DNA of 64,000 nt from JBOEGW01 sp050633625 (GTDB taxonomy: Bacteria; Pseudomonadota; Alphaproteobacteria; Rhodobacterales; Rhodobacteraceae), in NCBI GenBank assembly GCA_050633625.1, contig JBOEGW010000006.1:62001-126000 (forward strand), given 5' to 3'. A program made the position numbers and the translations under genes. The notes under the pieces were generated by a model. That model had not been told where the DNA came from, ran no database searches, and saw only the letters and a program-made list of their open reading frames with translations. Within the stretch, counting starts at the first letter, position 1. Each line of letters begins with the position of its first letter. Below, piece by piece: positions 56,195 to 63,543 of this stretch.

Positions 56195-57513
56195 GTTTCG
56201 CTCCTCAGGCGCAACCGGCGCACCATATCTGTTGTGAACTGCCCCTCAGGGTCCGCTTTCAAGGCTTCCGCCGCGAAGGCCTGCCATTCGGGATACATCG
56301 CTTTGATCGTGTCGCCGCTCGCGAGCGCGTCTTTGGCGAGGTAAATCCGCCCCCCTGCCGCAAGGGTCATCGCTTCGAGTTTCGCGATTAAGGCTGTTGC
56401 CTTGTCCTTTGCAGGGAAATCGACCGCGAGCGTGTAGCCTTCCATGGGAAAGGACATCATGCCCGGCGCATGCGCATCTGGAGCGCCCATCCGCTTAAGC
56501 ACCGCCAAGGGCGAAGCCAGCCGGGAGCGGGCTATTTTTTCGAGCATATCGCGCAGCGCCTCAACCGCTTCAAGGGGCACAACGCACTGAAACTGGTGAA
56601 ATCCACCCTTGCCATAGAGCCGGTTCCAGTCATGGATTTTGTCCAGCGGAAAGAGCATATCGGCAATCGGTTTGATGTTTTCGCGCCCCGCCTCCGGGAT
56701 GCGGTGGAAGTAGGCTGTGTTGAACAGCTTGACCACCGGACCAGACAACGCCGCTCGCGGTGCATCAAAGGGGACGGATTTCGTGCCCTTGGGTTTCATG
56801 GGCAATTTCGTTGAGAGGCTGCCTTCTTCCAAAATACCGCGCCCAAGGTTGTGACCTTTGGCGGTGGCATCTATCCAGCCCACCACATACGGCGCTGTGG
56901 ACGTGTCGAGCTTTTCAATGAAGTCTTCCCAGTGATCGGCGCGCGTTTCAACAACATGCATGCCAGCGCCGGGGGTGGCCATCATTTGCATCTTGGCGCT
57001 GAGGATCACGCCAGTCTGGCCCAATCCGCCGATCGTCGCCCGCCAGAGCGATTTGCGAGATTTTGGGGTGATCGTTACCTTTTTGCCGCCTTGCAGCAGG
57101 GTGATGGACACCAGATGAGCGCCAAAGCTGCCAACCTCGTGGTGGTTCTTGCCGTGCACATCCATCGCAATCGCGCCGCCAATTGTGGCAAACCCAGTGC
57201 CCGGACAAACCGCCGGCAACCAGCCTTTGGGCGCGAACAAACGCACAAGCTCGCCAATCGTCACCCCGGCTTCAACCTCAATCACACCGGTATCCGCGTC
57301 AAAACTCATAACCCGATCAAGGCGTGTCATATCAATCGCGCGCCCCTCATCATTGAGCGCTGCGTCACCATAAGAGCGCCTGTTGCCAATCGCGGGGGCG
57401 GGACTGTCGTCCAAGAGCGCTTTGAGCGTTTTGGCGCGCTCCGGGCGTGCGAGATCGCCACTGGCGGTTTTGACCCGGCCCCAGCCGGCATAGTCAGTGT
57501 GTTTCCAATGCAT
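56191..57513 (-). CDS. FAD-dependent oxidoreductase, DprE1-like
   Basis: A 440-residue VAO-type flavoprotein. FAD-domain features: NRRSYGDAALNDEGRAIDM near 43-61, VCPGTGFATIGGAIAMDVHGKNHHEVGSFG around 112-141, then GGLGQTGVILSAKMQM. These fit DprE1 (Rv3790), which oxidises C2 of decaprenyl-phospho-ribose. With the SDR gene it forms the epimerase pair DprE1/DprE2. Start ATG 57513; it overlaps the YbhN-type gene by 20 bases. The substrate assignment is from similarity only. Confidence 0.85.
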   Translation of the reverse strand: MHWKHTDYAGWGRVKTASGDLARPERAKTLKALLDDSPAPAIGNRRSYGDAALNDEGRAIDMTRLDRVMSFDADTGVIEVEAGVTIGELVRLFAPKGWLPAVCPGTGFATIGGAIAMDVHGKNHHEVGSFGAHLVSITLLQGGKKVTITPKSRKSLWRATIGGLGQTGVILSAKMQMMATPGAGMHVVETRADHWEDFIEKLDTSTAPYVVGWIDATAKGHNLGRGILEEGSLSTKLPMKPKGTKSVPFDAPRAALSGPVVKLFNTAYFHRIPEAGRENIKPIADMLFPLDKIHDWNRLYGKGGFHQFQCVVPLEAVEALRDMLEKIARSRLASPLAVLKRMGAPDAHAPGMMSFPMEGYTLAVDFPAKDKATALIAKLEAMTLAAGGRIYLAKDALASGDTIKAMYPEWQAFAAEALKADPEGQFTTDMVRRLRLRSET

Positions 57514-58507
57514 ATTGGCCTCGTTTTGAAATGCGTTCTGCGATGGGGAAGAAGACGACTCCCAGCGCAATGGCGAACCACAAAGTGGTCACCCGAATGA
57601 TGAGTGTGGCGGGGAGGGAGGTCTCAAGCGGCACACCCTGCAGCGCCAAGAGCGCGACCATGGCCGCCTCTGCGCCGCCAACGCCCCCCGGCGCGCCGGT
57701 CAGCCCGCCTGCGAGCGTGGAAAAAACGAAAATCGCAACGGCGCTGGCCAAGCCGATGTCAGCGCCCATCCACGTCAGAAGCAAATGAAAGGCGTAGCCT
57801 TCCGCGCCCCAGCCCAAAAGGCCGATGAGCGCGGCGGCCCCCATGAGCGGCAGGCTTGTAAAGCTTGAAAGCGAGCGCGAAGCGCGGCGCAGTTTGGCAA
57901 AAAGGCGCGCAAAGCGGCCAGTTGCGCGGTGCCCCCATGTGGCAATTCTTGCCATAACGCTGGGCCGTGTCACGGCAAAGGCGGCGATCAGCGCGGCAAA
58001 GGTCACCGGCACGCCGCCGGTGATCCCCGTTGTTGAAAACACAAGCGCCAGCCCCAGCAAAAGCCCCATCGCCGCCAAATCCCAAGCCCGATCCACCAAC
58101 ATGAGCGGCGCTGTGCGCTCAAAAGTCCATCCGGTCTCGCGGCGTATCCAGCGCATGCGCACGAGTTCGCCCACCCGGCCGGGGGTGACGCTCATGGCAA
58201 AGCCGCCAAGAAAAATGCGCATATTGGCATTTCGCGAAAGGCCAAGCCCCAAACGGCGGGCAAAAAGATGCCAGCGCAACCCGCGCCCAAGATAATTGAT
58301 AAGGCTCAACCCCAAAAGCACAGCGATCTGAACAAGGCCAAGCGTCGCAAGCTGCGCGCGGGTTTCTTCCCAGCCGGTTGCGAAAGCCAGCCCAATCACC
58401 CCAATCAACATCAAGCCAAAAAGCCCCGCCATGAGCAGGGTGTCGCGCCAACGTCGCGCGGGTTTGGGCAAATCGCCTCGAAGATCTGTGTGCTCAACCA
58501 TGGTCAT
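57494..58507 (-). CDS. YbhN / lysylphosphatidylglycerol-synthase-type membrane protein
   Basis: A 337-residue inner-membrane protein with about eight helices. It carries the LPG_synthase_TM signature: GRGLRWHLFARRLGLGLSRNANMRIFLGGFAMSVTPGRVGELVRMRWIRRETGW and later FSTLAGGLTGAPGGVGGAEAAMVALL. Such proteins are suspected lipid or lipid-linked sugar flippases, but the role is not established. It is the first gene of the DprE1/DprE2 operon, so transport of a polyprenyl-phosphate sugar is a reasonable inference. Confidence 0.82.
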   Translation of the reverse strand: MTMVEHTDLRGDLPKPARRWRDTLLMAGLFGLMLIGVIGLAFATGWEETRAQLATLGLVQIAVLLGLSLINYLGRGLRWHLFARRLGLGLSRNANMRIFLGGFAMSVTPGRVGELVRMRWIRRETGWTFERTAPLMLVDRAWDLAAMGLLLGLALVFSTTGITGGVPVTFAALIAAFAVTRPSVMARIATWGHRATGRFARLFAKLRRASRSLSSFTSLPLMGAAALIGLLGWGAEGYAFHLLLTWMGADIGLASAVAIFVFSTLAGGLTGAPGGVGGAEAAMVALLALQGVPLETSLPATLIIRVTTLWFAIALGVVFFPIAERISKRGQYALETH

Positions 58508-58592
58508 TGCCCGTAGGTTTACCCGGCAATTAGGGCGACATTAAGGACGATTTGTTTCCAAACTGTAAACAATAGCGCGCGCCCCTCTTTCA

Positions 58593-58615
58593 CGTTCTAG
58601 AAATATCCCGGGGAG
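58593..58615 (-). repeat. Intergenic repeat, weak copy E
   Basis: The minus strand reads CTCCCCGGGATATTTCTAGAACG, sharing GG-ATATTT-GAAC with the other copies. It abuts the four-copy palindrome array. Confidence 0.35.
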
Positions 58616-58737
58616 TTTGAGGGGCAGCGCCCCTCATTAAGGAGTGCAGTTTGAGGGGCAGCGCCCCTCATAGGAAGAGCAGTTTGAGGGGCAGCGCCCC
58701 TCATAAAGAGTGCAGTTTGAGGCACAGCGCCCCGCAT
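58614..58737. repeat. Four tandem 33-34-bp repeats, each a GC palindrome
   Basis: Copies start at 58614, 58648, 58681 and 58714. The conserved core is AGTTTGAGGGGCAGCGCCCC with TCAT after it; each contains GAGGGGC-AGC-GCCCCTC, a 7-bp stem with 3-nt loop. The fourth copy has several changes that break part of the stem. The 9-10 bases between cores vary. It fills most of the gap between the YbhN-type and allE genes. Confidence 0.88.
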
Positions 58738-58764
58738 TCGGTCCCGTGATCAGGTGCCTTAGCG

Positions 58765-59586
58765 CTACAAATCCAGCGCCGCATGGCGGTTCACGTCTTT
58801 ATAGAGCAAGTAGCGAAACGGACCCGGCCCGCCCGCATAGCAGGCTTGCGGACAAAAGGCGCGCAGCCATAGGAAATCCCCGGCCTCGACTTCAACCCAA
58901 TCCTCATTCAGCCGATACACCCCTTTGCCCTCCAGCACGTAAATCCCATGTTCCATCACATGGGTTTCCATGAAGGGTATGGAGGTGCCGGGCTGAAGGG
59001 TGACGATGTTCACATGCATGTCAAAGCGGGTGTCGAGCGGGTCAACAAACCGTGTCGTCGCCCAAGCGCCATCACTGTCGGGCATGGCTTGGGGGGCGTT
59101 GTCGTGTTCGCTGGTGACAAAGGCCTCAGGCGCGTCGATCCCCTCGACATTGATGTATCGTTTTCGAATCCAATGTGTCGTCGCGGGGGTCTGGGTGGTG
59201 TTTTCTAGCTGCCAATCCGCCCCGGCGGGGATATAGGCGTACCCGCCGCTGGTCATCACATGGGTCTCGCCCGCAATCGTCAAGGTCAAGCTGCCAGAGG
59301 TCACAAACAGCACGGATTGCGCGGCTCGGTTGGTTTCGGGCTGCGTAGAGCCGCCACCCGGGGCAATTTCGAGCAGGTATTGGCTAAAGGTTTCCGCAAA
59401 GCCGCTCAGCGGACGCGCCAAGACCCAGACTTTTGTATCGCGCCAATGGGGGAGGGCAAGCAAGACAATATCGCTCATCACGCCCTTGGGAATCACAGCA
59501 TAGGCGTCCTTAAACACAGCGCGCCCCGTCAATAGCTGGCTTTGAGGCGGCAGGCCGCCGGGGGGCGTGGCATAGGCATTTGTCAT
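58765..59586 (-). CDS. allE: (S)-ureidoglycine aminohydrolase
   Basis: Bicupin Mn enzyme that turns (S)-ureidoglycine to (S)-ureidoglycolate and ammonia. The 273-residue protein has two cupin domains: the first with VLFVTSGSLTLTIAGETHVMTSGGYAYIPAGADWQLEN, the second with IPFMETHVMEHGIYVLEGKGVYRLNEDWVEVEAGDFLWLRAFCPQACYAGG, holding His/Glu/Gln-type ligands (ETHVMEHG). Start ATG 59586. It is downstream of a purine permease after a terminator, within the ureide pathway cluster. Confidence 0.9.
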   Translation of the reverse strand: MTNAYATPPGGLPPQSQLLTGRAVFKDAYAVIPKGVMSDIVLLALPHWRDTKVWVLARPLSGFAETFSQYLLEIAPGGGSTQPETNRAAQSVLFVTSGSLTLTIAGETHVMTSGGYAYIPAGADWQLENTTQTPATTHWIRKRYINVEGIDAPEAFVTSEHDNAPQAMPDSDGAWATTRFVDPLDTRFDMHVNIVTLQPGTSIPFMETHVMEHGIYVLEGKGVYRLNEDWVEVEAGDFLWLRAFCPQACYAGGPGPFRYLLYKDVNRHAALDL

Positions 59587-59644
59587 GGGATGTCCTTGGT
59601 TTGGTGCCACTGTCTTAATCGCAAACAGGACGCAGGCCAAGCCA

Positions 59645-59673
59645 AACGCCCCCCGATAAAACCGGAGGGCGTT
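59645..59673. terminator. Hairpin between the permease and allE genes
   Basis: AACGCCCCCCG / CGGAGGGCGTT: an 11-bp stem, with one mismatched-type pair read as G-T on the minus strand, and a 7-nt loop. Short T-runs lie on both sides, so it could terminate either strand; minus-strand use after the permease is expected. Confidence 0.6.
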
Positions 59674-59690
59674 GTTTTTGAGAGCCGTGA

Positions 59691-61046
59691 TTACTCGAGG
59701 GTGTCGGGCAACAGAAGGTTCAGCACCACCGCCAGCACCGCCGCTGGCAAAAGCCCGGAGGTGAGCAGGATTTTCGCGGTCGCAGGCAGGTGTTGCAGCG
59801 CGGAGGGTTCGAGTTGCAGCCCAAAGCCCAAGGAAAGCGAAATCGCGAAGATCACCATGTTGCGCCGCGACCAGTCCACGTCCGAAAGCATGTTGATCCC
59901 CGAAGCGGCCACCATGCCGAACATGACGACAACGCCGCCGCCCAGCACATTGATAGGCACTGTATTAATGATCGCGCCGACCTTGGGAATGCAGCCCGCG
60001 ATGATCAGGAAAATAGCGCCAATCGTCACAACATGTCGGCTCATGAGGCCCGTCATCGCCACAAGGCCGACGTTCTGGCTGAACGAGGTATTGGGAAGGC
60101 CACCAAACAGACCCGCAACTGCCGTGCCAAGCCCATCCGCGAAAGTTGCGCCTTGCACTTCGGTATCGGTGGCCTCGCGCCCCGCGCCCCCTTTGGTTAT
60201 GCCAGAGGCGTCGCCCACGGTTTCAATGGCGGACACCACGGCCATCAGACACATGCCAATTACGATCGCCCAATTCCATTCAAATCCGTACTTGAAGGGC
60301 ATCGGAACCTGAAACAAGCCAGCCTTGCCGATATTGCCAAAGCTCACCTGCCCCATGAAATAGGCAACGATATATCCGGCGATGATCCCGATCAAAACAG
60401 CAGCCGCCGCTGTGAAGCCTTTTGTGAAAAACTTGATCAAGAGCGTCACAATGATCACGACCAAAGCGGGGGCCCACATGGCCCATGTACCAAAGGCTTC
60501 CGTGCCCATTTTCGGCACACCGCCCGCCGCGTATTGGATGCCCACTTTCAGCAGCGCAAGCCCGATCATCAGAACGATCAGCCCCGTCACGAGTGGCGGC
60601 AGGGCAAACCGAATACGCTTAATGACGAAGCCAAGGCAAAAGTGGAAAATCCCGCCGACAATAACGCCGGTCATCAATCCGCCAAGCCCCGCCGTGCCAA
60701 GCCCCACAACCGCAGGCACCATCACCGGCACAAAGGCAAAACTCGTGCCTTGCACAATCGGCAAGCGCGCGCCCACAGGCCCAATCCCCACGGTTTGCAG
60801 CAAGGTCGCAAGCCCGGCAAAAAGCATCGACATTTGGATCATGTAGTTCATGTCCGGAAAGCCAAGCGCCCCCTGATCCGAGCCAAACCCGATCCCAGCG
60901 GCACCGCAAATGATGATCGCGGGGGTCACATTGGCGACGAACATCGCCAGCACATGCTGAATGCCCAACGGAATGGCCGAGCCTAAGGGGGGTGTGTAAT
61001 TCGGATCAGCCATTTGGGCCGGGGTTCCGAGTGTTGAATGCGCCAT
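59691..61046 (-). CDS. Uracil-xanthine permease family transporter (NCS2)
   Basis: A 451-residue inner-membrane transporter with about 12-14 helices. The nucleobase-ascorbate-transporter motif QNVGLVAMTG lies near residues 325-334; substrate-site acidic residues of the family are in the preceding helix VSAIETVGDASG. It probably imports urate, xanthine or another purine, which would feed the neighbouring catabolic genes. The specificity cannot be read. It lies between allE and allA on the same strand. Confidence 0.9.
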   Translation of the reverse strand: MAHSTLGTPAQMADPNYTPPLGSAIPLGIQHVLAMFVANVTPAIIICGAAGIGFGSDQGALGFPDMNYMIQMSMLFAGLATLLQTVGIGPVGARLPIVQGTSFAFVPVMVPAVVGLGTAGLGGLMTGVIVGGIFHFCLGFVIKRIRFALPPLVTGLIVLMIGLALLKVGIQYAAGGVPKMGTEAFGTWAMWAPALVVIIVTLLIKFFTKGFTAAAAVLIGIIAGYIVAYFMGQVSFGNIGKAGLFQVPMPFKYGFEWNWAIVIGMCLMAVVSAIETVGDASGITKGGAGREATDTEVQGATFADGLGTAVAGLFGGLPNTSFSQNVGLVAMTGLMSRHVVTIGAIFLIIAGCIPKVGAIINTVPINVLGGGVVVMFGMVAASGINMLSDVDWSRRNMVIFAISLSLGFGLQLEPSALQHLPATAKILLTSGLLPAAVLAVVLNLLLPDTLE

Positions 61047-61117
61047 GTTACTCTCCCTATGAGTTGACGAGTTCAGCGCCTTGTGGGTTTTCCCATTCTA
61101 CACGGCGCGGGGATGCC

Positions 61118-61612
61118 CTATGGGGGCGGTGAGGCCATGACCGTTATCGGGCGGTCAAAGCGATGTTCTTGCAGATTGTCACCTTGGCCGATGCGATCAA
61201 CCACCGCGAAAAGGCCGGGGGCCGCGAGCGGTGTCAGCACCCCATGCCATGTGTTGCGATGAAAATTGATTGCTTGGCCAGGGGCTGTCAGAAAGGCGCG
61301 TGGATGGGTGGGTTTTTCACCGGCGTCAGGCGCGACAATCACCAAAAAAGGGTTTTGTGTCAGAGGGATAAAGGCTTGGCTCCCGTCAGGATGGCGTTCC
61401 ATCAGGTCAAACACATAAGGAAAGCTGCGCGGCTCGGCCTCAAACAGGCTGATGCCCGCGCGCCCAGCTGCAAAATCAAGGCGCGCGCGGTCATGGTAAC
61501 GCGCGCACATGCCTTCATTGATCATCTTGTCCGGCGCGCCATCCGTGTCCAGCACATCGCCAAAGGGGGCGAAAGCGGCTTTGCTCATGGGGGCAGCCTG
61601 AATCACTGTCAT
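61118..61612 (-). CDS. allA: Ureidoglycolate lyase
   Basis: Splits ureidoglycolate to glyoxylate and urea. The 164-residue cupin-like protein begins with IQAAPMSKAAFAPFGDVLDTDGAP. It has ERHPDGSQAFIPLTQNPFLVIVAPD near residues 73-97 and AFLTAPGQAINFHRNTWHGVLTPL, the active-site region. Its start overlaps the puuE-uraD stop by four bases, so the two are cotranslated. Confidence 0.9.
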   Translation of the reverse strand: MTVIQAAPMSKAAFAPFGDVLDTDGAPDKMINEGMCARYHDRARLDFAAGRAGISLFEAEPRSFPYVFDLMERHPDGSQAFIPLTQNPFLVIVAPDAGEKPTHPRAFLTAPGQAINFHRNTWHGVLTPLAAPGLFAVVDRIGQGDNLQEHRFDRPITVMASPPP

Positions 61613-63024
61613 GGCAGCATATCTTGCAGACGGTACAAGGCGATGCGTTCGACCTGGCGACAGGCCTCGGCAAATTCCGTGTCGCTGTCATTGTCTACGC
61701 GGCGCGAAAATGCGTTTAAGATGCCCTGTTTGTCGTGGTCGCGTACGGCAATGATGAAGGGAAAGCCGTGTTTTGCCGTGTATTTGGCGTTCAGATCGGT
61801 GAATGCCGCGTGCTCTTGCTGGGTCAGCGCATCCAGCCCGGCGCTGGCTTGTTCCTCGGTGCTGTCTTTTGTCAGCCTTTTTGCGGAAGCGAGCTTTCCG
61901 GCAAGGTCGGGGTGGGCTGTCAAAACGTGAAGACGTTGCTCGGTTGTGGCGGCGCGAAACACGCGGCACATCGCGGAATGCATCCCAATCGCCGTGTCAT
62001 GCGCCGGGCCACGTTCCAAGTCAAATGCACCTTCGGCAATCCAAGGCGAATGTTCGAAAATACCACCAAACTTAGCGATAAACGCCGGTTTTTCCCCTGG
62101 AATATGTTCGAAATCTGCAATTGGTGGATGGGTTGCGGCCCAGTGCTCAGCGATCTCAAGCCGGGTTGGGCACCACACGCCCTCGTGGCTTTTGACATAT
62201 TGGAGGAATTTTGTCAGAGCGTTAATCCGCCCCGGACGACCAATCAAACGACAGTGCAAGCCGACACTCATCATTTTTGGCGCACCCGCCAGCCCTTCGG
62301 CGTAAAGCGCGTCAAAACTGTCTTTCAGGTAGGTGTAAAAATGATCCGCCGTGTTGAACCCCTGCGGCGTGGCGAAGCGCATATCATTCGCGTCGAGTGT
62401 ATAGGGTATGATCAGTTGATCCCGCTCGCCAAGACGGAGCCAGTAAGGCAGGTCGTCGTCATAGGTGTCTGAAATATAAGCGGGTTTCGCGATCTCAGCT
62501 GCCAAAGGCACTGTGTTCATCGAGGCGCGCCCGGTGTACCAGCCTTGCGGCGGGCTGCCTGTGACCTGTTCATGCAACTGTAGCGCCTGTGCGATATGCG
62601 CGCGTTCCTCGGCTTCTTCTACATCTTTATACTCAACCCATTTCAGGCCATGCGACGCGATTTCCCAACCGGCGTCTTGCATTGCCGCGACCTGATCGGG
62701 GCTGCGCGCGAGGGCGGTGGCAACGCCGTAAACCGTGGGCGTAATCCCGGCGGCTTCAAATGCGCGGTGAACCCGCCAAAACCCAGCGCGCGCCCCATAT
62801 TCATAGATCGATTCCATGTTCCAATGGCGTTGACCCGGCCAGGGCGCGGCCCCAACGATCTCAGACAGGAAGGCCTCTGAGGCGCTGTCGCCGTGCAACA
62901 GGCAATTCTCGCCACCTTCTTCATAATTCACAACAAATTGCACAGCGATCCGTGCATCATTTGGCCATTTCGGATCGGGCGGTGTTGCGCCGTATCCTCG
63001 CATATTTCGCGCGTATCTTTGCAA
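61609..63024 (-). CDS. puuE-uraD: Fusion: PuuE allantoinase + UraD OHCU decarboxylase
   Basis: A 471-residue fusion. Residues about 1-300 are the metal-independent PuuE allantoinase of the polysaccharide-deacetylase fold (RIAVQFVVNYEEGGENCLLHGD and EIASHGLKWVEYKDVEEAEERAHI). Residues about 305-471 are UraD, OHCU decarboxylase (FGGIFEHSPWIAEGAF, with the catalytic His-Ser pair region, then LTAHPDLAGKLASAKRLTKDSTEEQASAGLDAL). It converts OHCU to allantoin and then to allantoate. I place the start at the TTG 63024 because RYARNMRGYG fits family N-termini; the ATG at 63003 is the alternative. Confidence 0.9.
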   Translation of the reverse strand: MQRYARNMRGYGATPPDPKWPNDARIAVQFVVNYEEGGENCLLHGDSASEAFLSEIVGAAPWPGQRHWNMESIYEYGARAGFWRVHRAFEAAGITPTVYGVATALARSPDQVAAMQDAGWEIASHGLKWVEYKDVEEAEERAHIAQALQLHEQVTGSPPQGWYTGRASMNTVPLAAEIAKPAYISDTYDDDLPYWLRLGERDQLIIPYTLDANDMRFATPQGFNTADHFYTYLKDSFDALYAEGLAGAPKMMSVGLHCRLIGRPGRINALTKFLQYVKSHEGVWCPTRLEIAEHWAATHPPIADFEHIPGEKPAFIAKFGGIFEHSPWIAEGAFDLERGPAHDTAIGMHSAMCRVFRAATTEQRLHVLTAHPDLAGKLASAKRLTKDSTEEQASAGLDALTQQEHAAFTDLNAKYTAKHGFPFIIAVRDHDKQGILNAFSRRVDNDSDTEFAEACRQVERIALYRLQDMLP

Positions 63025-63184
63025 CGTGCACCCTGCCTAAATTATGATCAAATCGGTCCAAAACAGACAAGCACCACTAAAAGGTTTTGACCAGTGGGCT
63101 TGTGTAACTTTTTGAAACCGTCTTGAGTTAGGGGAACGAGAATCGATGCGAAACGCTTAGAAATTGGGCAAGAGAGGGGATAAG
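63025..63184. promoter_or_regulatory. Divergent control region of the purine genes
   Basis: 160 bases between puuE-uraD and uraH, AT-rich. It holds an imperfect inverted pair GGTCCAAAAC (63055-63064) and GTTTTGACC (63084-63092), and a TGATCA palindrome near 63045-63050. It may bind a purine-catabolism regulator, but none is encoded here. Confidence 0.35.
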
Positions 63185-63541
63185 ATGAGCGGATATTTGA
63201 CGACACATGTCCTAGATACCGCGCGCGGCTGTCCTGCCGAGGGCATCGAGATTTTGCTGTATCGCGTGTCCGGGGCGTCCCATCGGAAAATCGCAAGCGC
63301 GACAACAAATGCGGATGGGCGCACGGAGACGCCGATTTTGGCGGCTGAGGCCTTCAAAACGGGCGTTTATGAGCTGATTTTTTGCGCAGGGGCCTATTTG
63401 CGCGCGAGCAATCAGGCGGCGGAGGATCCGCTGTTTCTTGATCAAATCCCGATCCGATTTGGCATGAGTGACGCGCTTGCGCATTATCATGTGCCGCTCT
63501 TGTTGTCGCCTTACGGCTATTCCACGTATCGGGGGAGCTGA
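63185..63541 (+). CDS. uraH: 5-Hydroxyisourate hydrolase
   Basis: Hydrolyses 5-hydroxyisourate to OHCU, the second step after urate oxidation. The 118-residue transthyretin-like protein begins MSGYLTTHVLDTARGCPAEGIEI and ends YSTYRGS, the classical C-terminal tetrapeptide YRGS. The catalytic His and Arg lie in THVLD (about 7-11), AHYHVPLLLSPYGYS and RFGMSDALAHYHVP. It is followed after two bases by puuD. Confidence 0.95.
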   Translation: MSGYLTTHVLDTARGCPAEGIEILLYRVSGASHRKIASATTNADGRTETPILAAEAFKTGVYELIFCAGAYLRASNQAAEDPLFLDQIPIRFGMSDALAHYHVPLLLSPYGYSTYRGS

Positions 63542-63543
63542 GG

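Noticed and set aside
58614..58737. Short CRISPR array
   Set aside because: Repeats are palindromic with 9-10-base variable parts, too short for spacers, and no cas genes are present.
59790..60986. 398-codon open frame antisense to the purine permease
   Set aside because: His/Arg/Asn-rich shadow of a membrane protein gene. No supporting features.
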